Origin: a virus
IMG/VR virus record: IMGVR_UViG_3300045999_007490
Span: 1-38,233 of that record
Length of the DNA: 38,233 nt
Strand: one strand, 5' to 3'
In this document: positions 8,723 through 17,714 of the stretch, piece after piece
How the letters are laid out: the number at the start of each line of letters is the position of its first letter
How positions within the stretch are numbered: the first letter of the stretch is position 1
Translations under genes and position numbers: made by a program
Notes under the pieces: generated by a model
Told to the model about the DNA's origin: nothing
What the model saw: only the letters and a program-made list of their open reading frames with translations
Database searches by the model: none

Positions 8723-9708
8723 AAAGAAACCATTTCGTCTATGGTGCTCTTATTAGCCGCTAGTAGATAGGCTATATTATCTTGAAAACCAAAGGTAACT
8801 AAAATTTGATCATTATATTCTGTCATACCGCAAGCAAACTCTATTTTACCTTCCATGAAATCGAATAGCGGAGATACTCGTAGCAGATTAAAATCCTTGT
8901 CCCATAAAGCGAATCTGTGTCTATAGGTAGCGTTTTTACGACCAGCCTCACTTCTAAAAAGATCTACCTCATGTAGCACTGCTAAATAGTGATTTTTATA
9001 TGGAATAACCTGAGATCCGCCACGAAGATCTCTGGTATTGAGCGATTGAAATTTTGTGGATACTATAGTTTCTGTGGTTTGTGTGGTTGAATTGTATCTT
9101 ACAACTTCGGTTGGATTGGTCCATTTTACATATTCATATGGCCTATCAATAATAGGCATCCAATTTTTTTCACAATAAGAATTATTAGGCAAGGGTGCTG
9201 GTAGTCTTTGTCTGCTTATTTCTTTAGCATTATTATGTTCAATAATTACTTCTGATAATTCTATGCGTCCCTGACCATTCGTAGTAGTGTCTCTTCGTAC
9301 TCCACTTAAAAATAATTTATTATTCCAGTATACTAATCTAGCATCTTCTAGTCCTATAAATTCCCATAGTGGCTTTTGATCTAATTGTGAAGTATCAACT
9401 ATTGAACTATCTATTATATTAAAATTATCATCTAAATAACAAAGTATATTGTGTGTGGCCAGAACAGCGTTTTGTTCTGTGTGTAAATAGCATAACGGAC
9501 CCCAAACGTGTTCATTAACGCCGTCTTCTGCGTGATAGAGAACGTAGTTGACATTACGTAAATTAACTAATAATTTTCCATCTATATTTAGTATGGATGG
9601 ATTCATAAGCGATGGACCGATCATTTTGTCTGATCGTACCAACAATGGTACAATTTTACCACCGTCTAGAATTACTTTTTTGCTAAAATTTCCTATATCA
9701 CTAATCAT
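8719..9708 (-). CDS. GH130-like five-bladed beta-propeller glycosidase/phosphorylase-related protein
   Basis: A 329-residue protein with repeated propeller blades. Landmarks are MNPSIL (35-40), the GxEDxR motif GLEDARLVYW (119-128), which matches the EDPR-type motif of GH130 mannoside phosphorylases, EKNWMP (180-185), RGGSQVIP (229-236), YRHRFALWD (262-270) and IEFACGM (289-295). The first Asp of the usual phosphorylase set may be present, but I cannot verify the full active site, so it could be a phosphorylase, hydrolase, transferase or an inactive sugar binder. It is cytosolic, with no signal peptide. The AAGGAG ribosome site lies 5 nt before the ATG and is part of an inverted repeat. It is coupled to the FkbM methyltransferase. 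Confidence 0.75.
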   Translation of the reverse strand: MISDIGNFSKKVILDGGKIVPLLVRSDKMIGPSLMNPSILNIDGKLLVNLRNVNYVLYHAEDGVNEHVWGPLCYLHTEQNAVLATHNILCYLDDNFNIIDSSIVDTSQLDQKPLWEFIGLEDARLVYWNNKLFLSGVRRDTTTNGQGRIELSEVIIEHNNAKEISRQRLPAPLPNNSYCEKNWMPIIDRPYEYVKWTNPTEVVRYNSTTQTTETIVSTKFQSLNTRDLRGGSQVIPYKNHYLAVLHEVDLFRSEAGRKNATYRHRFALWDKDFNLLRVSPLFDFMEGKIEFACGMTEYNDQILVTFGFQDNIAYLLAANKSTIDEMVSL

Positions 9709-9713
9709 ATTAA

Positions 9714-9740
9714 CTCCTTAATGTATATTAGTATAAGGAG
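9714..9740 (-). promoter_or_regulatory. Hairpin that sequesters the ribosome binding site of the GH130-like gene
   Basis: On the minus strand CTCCTTA (9740-9734) is perfectly complementary to TAAGGAG (9720-9714), which contains the Shine-Dalgarno sequence for the ATG at 9708. The loop is 13 nt. In the RNA this stem would mask the ribosome site, so expression of this gene, and of the coupled methyltransferase, may be controlled at translation. Confidence 0.55.
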
Positions 9741-9758
9741 AGATTGTATGCAATTATA

Positions 9759-10178
9759 TCAGATATTAACTGCTTCTCTAAAAGCCTGATCCACTTGAGC
9801 TTCTGATAATCCTAATGCTTGTGCTAGTGGTATTAACATCGGATGATTACGTTCCACATAGGGAGCATATTCCCATTCAACTTTAACAGTTTCTCGTGTT
9901 ATTTGATCCTCTATATTATTTATAGCATTTTCTACTTGACTTAATTGAATACCATTATTTATTAGCCATAATCTTATTTGTCTAGCACTAACACTTTCTG
10001 GAACCGGAGGATTTATCAATACCCATTCTCCATTATTCCAGTAATGATTTTCACTTGGTTGTGGTGGTAATAATATCCATATCTCTTTTTTAGGATTATC
10101 ATTATCAATCCAGCCTTGAATTAGTGAATCTTCTAAATCTCTAATTTCATAGTTATCTCTATTATAATATAGTGTCAT
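9759..10178 (-). CDS. Small fibre-associated protein, possible fibre assembly chaperone
   Basis: A 139-residue protein. The N-terminal part has the pattern of fibre assembly or accessory proteins (WIDNDNPKKEIWILLPPQPS, HYWNNGEWVLINPPVPES). The C-terminal part, SVSARQIRLWLINNGIQLSQ to VKVEWEYAPYVERNHPML, is a small helical domain often found at the end of phage fibre-locus proteins. The start overlaps the LamG-like gene by 4 nt. Immediate position after the fibre and lectin-like genes fits a chaperone or fibre cap. The family name is not certain. Confidence 0.6.
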   Translation of the reverse strand: MTLYYNRDNYEIRDLEDSLIQGWIDNDNPKKEIWILLPPQPSENHYWNNGEWVLINPPVPESVSARQIRLWLINNGIQLSQVENAINNIEDQITRETVKVEWEYAPYVERNHPMLIPLAQALGLSEAQVDQAFREAVNI

Positions 10179-10819
10179 AAATAAACCCTTGTATGATTGG
10201 AAACCGTTGCTGTTCCATTATTGGTAATAGTTAATCCACTCTTTCTATCGATAAGATCCCTAACTAAAGGAGCATAGATAGTTAAATTTTGTGGTCGTAT
10301 AAGAGATGGACTCATTCCTCGTGCTAGTGATAAAATCTCGTCGGCTGTTAAGGCAGCGTTCCAGACTCCAACCTCAGCTAAAGAGCCACTAAAATAATTA
10401 GTAAAAGCTGATGCTGCGCGGGTCACTCCTTGAAATAATCTATCTTCTCCAGTACCACTAGAATTAGTAGTATTAGTACCTGGACTACCACCATTAATAT
10501 AAACAGTACGACTAGTCGTGCTAGCAAAAACACCACAAGCATGAGTCCAAGTATTAGCAGAATACCCCGTGGTAGTATCAGCAGCTCCTGTGGCGGTTCC
10601 AACTGATAGAATACGAATAGGATCACCAGCAACGGCTCCTTGTGCATTTAAACGTATACCCTGTCCTCCTGTGGTGTTATCACAAATATTTAATAATCCT
10701 TGATTGGTTGTAGTATTAGAAGTTATAAACCAACAAGCCATTGTTATTGGTAAATCAGCAAATAGACTGCCAGTTGTAGTACTAAAATATTGAGTTGAAC
10801 CATTGAAAGAGTATGCCAT
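10175..10819 (-). CDS. LamG/concanavalin A-like lectin-fold protein
   Basis: A 214-residue protein with the laminin-G/ConA-like jelly-roll pattern: MAYSFNGSTQYFSTTTG at the start, PITMACWFITSNTTTNQGLL, YSANTWTHACGVFASTTSRT followed by VYINGG, and SGSLAEVGVWNAALTADEIL near residue 160. This order (FDG strand, SAWFK-like strand, W-HxAGVF strand, VYxNG turn, GxIDEVxIWNRALS) is characteristic of LamG_3 domains. The start shares TAATG with the fibre stop, so it is coupled to the fibre gene. It probably decorates the fibre tip or binds polysaccharide on the host surface. C-terminal residues 180-214 are a short beta tail. Confidence 0.85.
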   Translation of the reverse strand: MAYSFNGSTQYFSTTTGSLFADLPITMACWFITSNTTTNQGLLNICDNTTGGQGIRLNAQGAVAGDPIRILSVGTATGAADTTTGYSANTWTHACGVFASTTSRTVYINGGSPGTNTTNSSGTGEDRLFQGVTRAASAFTNYFSGSLAEVGVWNAALTADEILSLARGMSPSLIRPQNLTIYAPLVRDLIDRKSGLTITNNGTATVSNHTRVYL

Positions 10820-13800
10820 TATAGTACACTCCTAACTTCCACAGCAATAAGTTCAGCATCTCCAGTCATAGTATCATTAGTAGTATCACTAACATCTCTA
10901 TAAATTTTAATTCTAAAGAAATCACCAGCGACTAACGAGTCTATGGTTGTGCATGTTATGGTCGTTGTTGTTGGTATTCCGGAAGTACCATTAGTTGAAG
11001 AATGGGCTTCTGTTGCGGTGTCAAACGAATCGGAATCTTCATCAGTATTCATTCTTTCAAATTGTACGCCCCAACGACAATTTCCGGTGGTAGCACTAGT
11101 TGCCATCCAATGAATTCGTATTGAAAATCCTGATGATAAATTAGCATTGTCTGGTATAACGCCAACAAAAACAGCGCTTTCCTGTGTTGTGTCATCGAAA
11201 TCCAATACAGCAATACTATTTCTAGTATCTAGTGTTGCAAATGCTGATGCTGGTGGTTGATTATCTAACGCTGTAAATAATGATAAAGTTTTTATTTTTA
11301 ATGATGTTGACGCACCCGATACACCTTCGGTTAGGTCTAAATAGAATCCACGAGCACTACCACCTTGTTCAAACAATCGTAGTTTATTTTGATAAGCATC
11401 AATAGTGACTCCGCCAGATAATGTTCCATTTGGTGGTTTCGCCAATTGTATTTCTCCGCCCTCATCACCAGCAGCATAAGTGGATACCAAGTAAGGCGAA
11501 CTTAAATTAGTTCCATCAAAAGTTAAATCAGCTTCAGCATTAATACCGCTTGATGTTCCATCGCTAGTTAGTACTCTATTATCAACAGGATTACTTATAG
11601 TTATAGCATCGCCTTGTATGCCTTGTGTTCCTTGTAATCCTTCAAAACCCTGGATACCTTGAATACCATCTAGTCCTTGAATACCTTGAGCTGCTAGTAA
11701 TTGCCAATAACTAGTATTAGATGGATCCCAATTAGAAAAACCACTTTGAATAGCAACATAACTTGAACCATTATATGAAACGCTATCATTTTCATAGTAT
11801 GTTGTCATACTATTATATTCACCAGTCCAATTTATTCCACCAGCTATGCCTTGAACGCCTTGCTCTCCTTGTATACCCTGTGTTCCCTGCATACTAGCAT
11901 CAGAACCTTGTATACCCTGAGTTCCTTGTATAGCTTCTCCTTGAATACCTTGAACAGTTTGAACTACGAATACTGCCCAATAACTGCCATTACTTGGATC
12001 AAAACCGGAAAACCCATTTTGTATAGCTGCGTATGCGAATGAGCCATATGCTACTATATCATTAAGGTAATATGTAGTCCAACTATTATATTCTCCTCTA
12101 AAGTTTAGCGTTGGGATTGGTCCTTGAATACCGTCTAATCCTTGAATACCTTGAACACCTTGTTCTCCTTGTATACCCTGCACTCCCTGTTCGCCCTGTA
12201 TACCTTGAGTTCCCTGCATATAGGCGTCAGAGCCTTGTATCCCTTGAGTTCCTTGTATAGCTTCGCCTTGAATACCTTGTATGGTTTGACTTACAAATAA
12301 AGCCCAATAACTAGTATTGGTCGGATCAAAAGCAGAAAATCCGTTTTGTATGGCCGCGTATGCAGAAGTTCCGTAGGCAACTATATCGTTTAAATAGTAT
12401 GTTGTAAAACCATTATATTCGCCTCTAAAATTAAGTGTTGGAATTGGACCTTGTATTCCGTCAAAACCCTGTATACCTTGAACACCTTGCTCTCCTTGGA
12501 TTCCTTGAATACCTTGCTCGCCTTGGATTCCTTGTGTTCCTTGCATGCTAGCATCGGAGCCCGCTATGCCTTGAATTCCAAGTTCTCCTTGGATACCCTG
12601 TACGCCTTGTTCTCCTTGTATACCCTGTAAGCCTTGAGTCCCTTGATTGCCAGTGAATCCCTGAACGCCTTGTGTGCCTTGTTGACCGACCAAGCCCTGT
12701 AATCCTTGAATACCCTGGATTCCTTGAGTACCTTGTGTTCCCTGATTGCCAATTAAGCCTTGTACACCTTGGATTCCTTGTACGCCCTGAGAACCTTGGC
12801 TACCGATTGTTCCTTGATTTCCTTGAATTCCCTGAGTGCCTTGTAAACCATCTAGTCCTTGAGCGCCAGTATTTCCCTGTAACCCTTGAATTCCTTGAAG
12901 TCCCTGAATACCTTGAGTTCCTTGTGATCCCTGAGTGCCTTGTGACCCTTGAATACCATATACCAATGTATTTTCCCATAATTGAGCAGAAGCATTGTAT
13001 GCCAATACTTCTCCACCCTGCGCTCCTGATATTTGTACATTATGTAGTTCATCTAATTCATAACCATTTTGTACAGCAACATAAATTCTTCCAGAACTAG
13101 AATTCTTTTTAACAACTACTCCAATAAATACAAGATGTTCTGGTGCTGAAGTCTTAGTGGTTGTGTATGTTCCTGGAGTATTTCCTAACCATAAAATATC
13201 TCCAGCATTAAAAGCATTAGTATTAATTCCTCTAATCATACCTCTATTAATTACCCATCCTTCGGAACCAGCTAATATATTTTCAGCTACTATACCAAAT
13301 GTTTTAGATGATGTTGTATCAGACGCGTTAGATGCTCTTTTAACTGCTACTCTTTCTCCTTGAGCACCAAACATATAAACAACTTCACCCTTGTTAAGGG
13401 TCGTAGCTTCAGCATTATAGACTAATGAGGCCAAATCCTGACCAACAGATAATGTAACATTTCCACCCTTGAGATATTCTTGTAAAATTCCTTCTCCATC
13501 ATCCCAAAATATTGATCCAACACCACCAAAAGTTTCTGGAGTATTATCAAATTGAATATAATCAATATCTGAAATAGAAGTAATATCTTGAACAGATCCT
13601 GCTGGCATTGGTCCTTGGATTCCTTGAAGCCCTTGAGGGCCTTGGATACCTTGAATACCTTGTGTTCCTTGATCGCCTTGAATACCTTGTATACCCTGAT
13701 CTCCTTGGATGCCTTGAATTCCTTGAGTTCCTTGCTCGCCCTGTACTCCTTGTTCACCCTGTATTCCTTGAGTTCCTTGAATGCCTTGCATTCCATCTGA

Positions 13801-16800
13801 ACCCTGAATGCCTTGACTTCCAGTCTCTCCTTGAATTCCCTGTAAAGCCTCTCCCTGAGTACCCTGGATACCTTGTATTGTTTGAGCTATTAAAATTGCC
13901 CAATAACTAGCGTTAGTAGGATCGATATTAGAGAATCCATTTTGTGTTGCTGCATACGCATATGTGCCATATGCCACAATATCATTTTGATAATATGTTG
14001 TACTAGTGTTATATTCACCTCTAAAATTTAATGTTGGTACAGATCCTTGGATACCGTCAAGACCTTGTATGCCTTGAACCCCCTGCTCTCCCTGTATGCC
14101 TTGTACTCCTTGTTCACCTTGTACGCCTTGCGTACCCTGCATGCTAGCATCAGAACCAGCGATACCTTGTGCGCCCTGTATAGCTTCTCCTTGAGCACCC
14201 TGAATTCCCTGAATAGTTTGACTTACAAATACTGCCCAATAACTAGTGTTAGTAGGATCAATACTAGAGAATCCATTTTGTATCGCAGCATATGCCTGAT
14301 AACCGTATGCAACTATATCATTTAAATAATACGTTGTTGATGGGTTATATTCTCCTCTAAAATTTAGTGTCGGAATTGGTCCTTGTATTCCGTCTAATCC
14401 TTGGATACCTTGAATTCCCTGTTCGCCTTGGATACCTTGGATTCCTTGCTCTCCTTGTATACCTTGAGTCCCTTGCATACTAGCGTCCGAACCGGCCGTT
14501 CCTTGACTTCCAATCTCGCCCTGTATGCCTTGAATGCCATCATAGCCCTGTGCTCCGATTTCTCCTTGGATGCCTTGGATACCTTGAGTTCCTTGTGTAC
14601 CGTCTAAACCCTGACTACCAGTATCTCCTTGGATACCCTGTGTTCCCTGACTACCAGTATCTCCTTGAATTCCTTGAGTACCCTGTGTTCCTTGAGATCC
14701 AACGCTACCTTGTGAGCCAGTTAATCCTTGTGTTCCCTGGTTTCCAGTCGAGCCTTGAATTCCGTCAAGACCCTGAATGCCAATTAAACCTTGTATGCCT
14801 TGGGTTCCTTGAACACCCTGAGTACCCTGAGTGCCCGGAGTGGAAAAAGTTGTTACTAAATAACTATAGTTTGCATTTTCTGTCCAGAATGTTACTAATC
14901 TACTATTATTATCATTATTACTAACATATATATTAATTACTATTCTATCAGTTAAATTTAAACTATTAGTAGGTATAACAGCATTACTCTTAGTCTCTAC
15001 TGGAGTAGTATTATTCGTATCCCAGCCTATTTGAACTTCATCGGAAGTAGATATTAATGTTTCTGGACCGCCCACAGGATATTTACTAACTGTATAATAA
15101 TATGTTATATTAGCATTTTGTGTTGGCTTAGTAAAATAAGTATACAGATGCCAAATACCATTAGGAATTAATTCAACATTAGGATCATTAGCATCTGTAA
15201 TAAAAGAAGCTATTAAATAATCTTGTTGCAGGGATGTGAGGGTGATTGCTGACGATTGATCTCCTAATCCGGTCGTATTCATACTTAATTGTTTGTATGA
15301 GCCAAATTGTGTTGTGGAATAGTTTAGAAAATAATTAGCTCCTGTGCTTAGTCCGTTTGTTCCATTGGCGCCTTGAATACCCTGCGTACCTTGAGTGCCT
15401 TGAACTCCTTGTTGTCCTTGTACTCCCTGTAATCCTTGGATACCTTGTAAGCCTGTTTCTCCTTGAACACCTTGAACTCCCTGTGTTCCTTGACTGCCAA
15501 TCTCTCCTTGAACTCCTTGAGTTCCTTGAGAACCTTGGGTGCCAGTTTCTCCTTGTACTCCTTGAATTCCCTGAGACCCTTGAACGCCTTGTACTCCCTG
15601 TAGTCCTTGGAGTCCTTGGAGTCCTTGGAGTCCTTGCAAGCCGATTTCTCCTTGTATACCCTGCGTACCTTGACTACCTTGACTACCAGTATCTCCTTGG
15701 ATACCCTGTGTTCCTTGACTGCCTTGAGAACCAGTATTTCCTTGGATACCTTGAATCCCCTGTGTTCCTTGACTGCCAATCTCTCCTTGAACACCCTGGA
15801 CGCCTTGAATACCGGTTTCACCCTGTATACCCTGAGTTCCCTGAGCGCCCTGATCGGCAAGTAATGTCCAAAAAGTTCCTTCGGTTGGAGTATCACCAGT
15901 ATTACCACCATTAGCATTAATACGATACCATGTCTTACCATCATATGTCGCAACGTCTCCAATAGCGTAAGAAGCTCCTACATTATATGCCCCAGTAAAA
16001 TTCCAAAGGGCGGCAGTACCTTGTACTCCTTGAGTCCCCTGTGTGCCTTGAATGCCGGTTTCACCCTGTATTCCTTGCGTTCCCTGCTGACCTTGCTCAC
16101 CTTGTAATCCTTGAGTACCCTGACTACCAATAAATCCTTGAACACCCTGAGAACCATCTGCTCCAATATAGCCAGCATTGCCTTGAGTGCCTTGGTTTCC
16201 TTGGATGCCTTGTGTACCCTGATTGCCTTGGTTTCCTTGAAGCCCCTGTAATCCCTGGATACCTTGTAAGCCTTGGTTACCTTGAGTTCCTTGGCGACCT
16301 TGAATTCCTTGACTACCAACACTTCCTTGAATTCCAGTTAATCCTTGAGTGCCTTGATTACCTTGCGTACCTTGAACGCCTTGAAGACCCTGAATACCTT
16401 GAACACCTTGAATATTTGCGTTTTCTATAGTTAGTGTATTAAGTAAAGAATCATATATAAGATTAATACCACTTCCAGCTAAAAGTTCAGTATTAACTTC
16501 TACGGATCCTGCTAATCCTTGACCACCTTGTGTGCCCTGAATTCCTTGTATACCCTGATTACCTTGTGTTCCTTGTGACCCTTGAATACCAGTAATTCCC
16601 TGCGGACCTATAAATCCTTGAATTCCTTGATTTCCTAAATTACCTTGTGCTCCTTGAACACCAATAATACCCTGTAATCCAATAATTCCTTGAGTACCTT
16701 GATTACCAAGATCGCCCTGTATACCCTGAATACCTTGTTCGCCTTGAATGCCTTGATTACCTTGGACCCCTTGAATGCCCTGAGTACCTTGGATACCTTG

Positions 16801-17259
16801 CGTACCTTGAACGCCTTGGATTCCTTGTGTTCCTTGGATTCCCTGATAGCCTTGAACACCTTGAACGCCCTGAGTTCCTTGGATGCCTTTCTCTCCTTGG
16901 ACTCCCTGGATTCCCTGGATGCCTTGAATTCCTTGTATTCCAAGATCACCCTGTATGCCTTGAACCCCCTGAGTTCCTTGAACGCCTTGAACTCCTTGAT
17001 TGCCCTGTATGCCCAGATTGCCTTGAACACCTTGGTTTCCTTGAACGCCTTGAATTCCTTGATTGCCAAGCAATCCCTGTATGCCCTGCAAACCCTGAGC
17101 ACCCATTACTCCGGGGATGCCAACAGCATCGCTGATAACAACAGACGGATCACCAGATGTTACAACAGTAACACTTTGTACACAATCAGCTATTGATGTT
17201 TCAATAACTAAATATTTAGGATCGCTATTTAGAATTTCCACATGACAATCATCACTCAT
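10819..17259 (-). CDS. Giant collagen-like tail fibre protein (Gly-X-Gln repeats)
   Basis: A protein of 2146 residues starting at the ATG at 17259, which has GGAG upstream and shares TAATG with the previous stop; an in-frame GTG two codons earlier is less likely. After a 45-residue head it is mostly G-x-Q triplets (GIQG, GVQG, GTQG, GLQG) with very little Pro. Inserted are six ~50-residue modules resembling small chitin-binding-type folds (near DNA 15.95, 14.3, 13.95, 12.35, 12.05 and 11.77 kb), a beta-rich knob (about 14.83-15.36 kb), a second knob typical of phage fibres ending NGYELDELHNVQ (about 12.96-13.6 kb) and a C-terminal jelly-roll-like domain (10.82-11.58 kb, with SIAVLDFDDTTQESAVF and WMATSATTGNCRWGVQFERM). 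It is likely a trimeric fibre for host binding. It is preceded by possible base proteins and followed by LamG and accessory proteins. Confidence 0.9.
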   Translation of the reverse strand: MSDDCHVEILNSDPKYLVIETSIADCVQSVTVVTSGDPSVVISDAVGIPGVMGAQGLQGIQGLLGNQGIQGVQGNQGVQGNLGIQGNQGVQGVQGTQGVQGIQGDLGIQGIQGIQGIQGVQGEKGIQGTQGVQGVQGYQGIQGTQGIQGVQGTQGIQGTQGIQGVQGNQGIQGEQGIQGIQGDLGNQGTQGIIGLQGIIGVQGAQGNLGNQGIQGFIGPQGITGIQGSQGTQGNQGIQGIQGTQGGQGLAGSVEVNTELLAGSGINLIYDSLLNTLTIENANIQGVQGIQGLQGVQGTQGNQGTQGLTGIQGSVGSQGIQGRQGTQGNQGLQGIQGLQGLQGNQGNQGTQGIQGNQGTQGNAGYIGADGSQGVQGFIGSQGTQGLQGEQGQQGTQGIQGETGIQGTQGTQGVQGTAALWNFTGAYNVGASYAIGDVATYDGKTWYRINANGGNTGDTPTEGTFWTLLADQGAQGTQGIQGETGIQGVQGVQGEIGSQGTQGIQGIQGNTGSQGSQGTQGIQGDTGSQGSQGTQGIQGEIGLQGLQGLQGLQGLQGVQGVQGSQGIQGVQGETGTQGSQGTQGVQGEIGSQGTQGVQGVQGETGLQGIQGLQGVQGQQGVQGTQGTQGIQGANGTNGLSTGANYFLNYSTTQFGSYKQLSMNTTGLGDQSSAITLTSLQQDYLIASFITDANDPNVELIPNGIWHLYTYFTKPTQNANITYYYTVSKYPVGGPETLISTSDEVQIGWDTNNTTPVETKSNAVIPTNSLNLTDRIVINIYVSNNDNNSRLVTFWTENANYSYLVTTFSTPGTQGTQGVQGTQGIQGLIGIQGLDGIQGSTGNQGTQGLTGSQGSVGSQGTQGTQGIQGDTGSQGTQGIQGDTGSQGLDGTQGTQGIQGIQGEIGAQGYDGIQGIQGEIGSQGTAGSDASMQGTQGIQGEQGIQGIQGEQGIQGIQGLDGIQGPIPTLNFRGEYNPSTTYYLNDIVAYGYQAYAAIQNGFSSIDPTNTSYWAVFVSQTIQGIQGAQGEAIQGAQGIAGSDASMQGTQGVQGEQGVQGIQGEQGVQGIQGLDGIQGSVPTLNFRGEYNTSTTYYQNDIVAYGTYAYAATQNGFSNIDPTNASYWAILIAQTIQGIQGTQGEALQGIQGETGSQGIQGSDGMQGIQGTQGIQGEQGVQGEQGTQGIQGIQGDQGIQGIQGDQGTQGIQGIQGPQGLQGIQGPMPAGSVQDITSISDIDYIQFDNTPETFGGVGSIFWDDGEGILQEYLKGGNVTLSVGQDLASLVYNAEATTLNKGEVVYMFGAQGERVAVKRASNASDTTSSKTFGIVAENILAGSEGWVINRGMIRGINTNAFNAGDILWLGNTPGTYTTTKTSAPEHLVFIGVVVKKNSSSGRIYVAVQNGYELDELHNVQISGAQGGEVLAYNASAQLWENTLVYGIQGSQGTQGSQGTQGIQGLQGIQGLQGNTGAQGLDGLQGTQGIQGNQGTIGSQGSQGVQGIQGVQGLIGNQGTQGTQGIQGIQGLQGLVGQQGTQGVQGFTGNQGTQGLQGIQGEQGVQGIQGELGIQGIAGSDASMQGTQGIQGEQGIQGIQGEQGVQGIQGFDGIQGPIPTLNFRGEYNGFTTYYLNDIVAYGTSAYAAIQNGFSAFDPTNTSYWALFVSQTIQGIQGEAIQGTQGIQGSDAYMQGTQGIQGEQGVQGIQGEQGVQGIQGLDGIQGPIPTLNFRGEYNSWTTYYLNDIVAYGSFAYAAIQNGFSGFDPSNGSYWAVFVVQTVQGIQGEAIQGTQGIQGSDASMQGTQGIQGEQGVQGIAGGINWTGEYNSMTTYYENDSVSYNGSSYVAIQSGFSNWDPSNTSYWQLLAAQGIQGLDGIQGIQGFEGLQGTQGIQGDAITISNPVDNRVLTSDGTSSGINAEADLTFDGTNLSSPYLVSTYAAGDEGGEIQLAKPPNGTLSGGVTIDAYQNKLRLFEQGGSARGFYLDLTEGVSGASTSLKIKTLSLFTALDNQPPASAFATLDTRNSIAVLDFDDTTQESAVFVGVIPDNANLSSGFSIRIHWMATSATTGNCRWGVQFERMNTDEDSDSFDTATEAHSSTNGTSGIPTTTTITCTTIDSLVAGDFFRIKIYRDVSDTTNDTMTGDAELIAVEVRSVL
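11595..17122 (-). repeat. Degenerate 9-bp tandem repeat DNA encoding the G-x-Q collagen-like stretches
   Basis: Blocks of 9-nt units reading on the plus strand as CCTTGAATA or CCTTGTGTT variants, interrupted by the non-repetitive modules. Codon choice varies between units, so the array is old and kept by selection, not freshly expanded. A run near 15601-15638 is nearly perfect (four GGAGTCCTT units) and looks recent. Such DNA can expand or contract by recombination and can confuse assembly. Confidence 0.85.
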
Positions 17260-17657
17260 TAGCACTCCAGTGTAGTATTAGCTTGACTAAATCTTTTAAC
17301 AATTGATACTGTGCCATATAAAAGTCTAGTTGTAAATTTACCACCACCAGTGTACAAATCGGACGATGAACTAAGTTCGAGATCATATTTAGCCGTATTA
17401 AATGCAAAATTATTAGTAGTGCTTGCTGGTAGTTGAAAAATTAATTTACCATTAATAGCATCAATAGTGAATTTATATTGAGAATAATCCAGATTTTCAG
17501 TGGTAAAAATGCTAGTATCTCCATTATTAGTTTTCCACATTAATCTAGCACACCAACCAGTTAAATCTACTGGGTCGTTATTAGCGTCTTTGTATACTAG
17601 TGACAACTGAAAAGAAACGCCTTGCTCAATATTAAAATTATATTTGCTAGCTGGCAT
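17259..17657 (-). CDS. Small beta-rich tail or baseplate protein, fibre-base candidate
   Basis: A 132-residue protein beginning MPASKYNFNIEQGVSFQLSL, then PVDLTGWCARLMWKTNNGD. This FxxxQGxxF...DLTGxxAR pattern is common in small phage tail proteins encoded just before fibres. The C-terminal part, NTAKYDLELSS to RLLYGTVSIVKRF, is shared with the two upstream neighbours at 18308 and 18989, so the three appear related. The promoter-like box GGTGTATA is 38 nt upstream. It probably links the fibre to the tail or baseplate. Role is inferred. Confidence 0.65.
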   Translation of the reverse strand: MPASKYNFNIEQGVSFQLSLVYKDANNDPVDLTGWCARLMWKTNNGDTSIFTTENLDYSQYKFTIDAINGKLIFQLPASTTNNFAFNTAKYDLELSSSSDLYTGGGKFTTRLLYGTVSIVKRFSQANTTLEC

Positions 17658-17695
17658 ATGTGATAATTCCTAATTTTAAGGATAATATATACTGA

Positions 17696-17703
17696 TATAC
17701 ACC
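17696..17703 (-). promoter_or_regulatory. Putative late promoter box GGTGTATA for the fibre unit
   Basis: The octamer overlaps no coding sequence. It lies 38 nt upstream of the ATG at 17657, matching the spacing of the other copies. It would drive the fibre gene and the downstream lectin and accessory genes. Confidence 0.65.
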
Positions 17704-17714
17704 AAAATGAGCTA

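Noticed and set aside
11690-14378. The variable loop residues of the fibre modules as targets of a diversity-generating retroelement.
   Set aside because: No reverse transcriptase or template repeat is visible in the window, and silent positions differ as much as loop positions, which argues for old duplication and selection, not adenine-specific mutagenesis.
11595-17122. Regularly spaced repeats that could be taken as a CRISPR array.
   Set aside because: The repeats are 9-nt coding triplet sets in one intact reading frame, without constant repeat length or unique spacers.
11851-17196. Several long open frames on the plus strand and in other minus frames across the fibre gene.
   Set aside because: They are produced by the 9-nt repeat codons, which read as Leu/Tyr/Glu/Pro runs in other frames. 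They lack ribosome sites and end where the repeats end.
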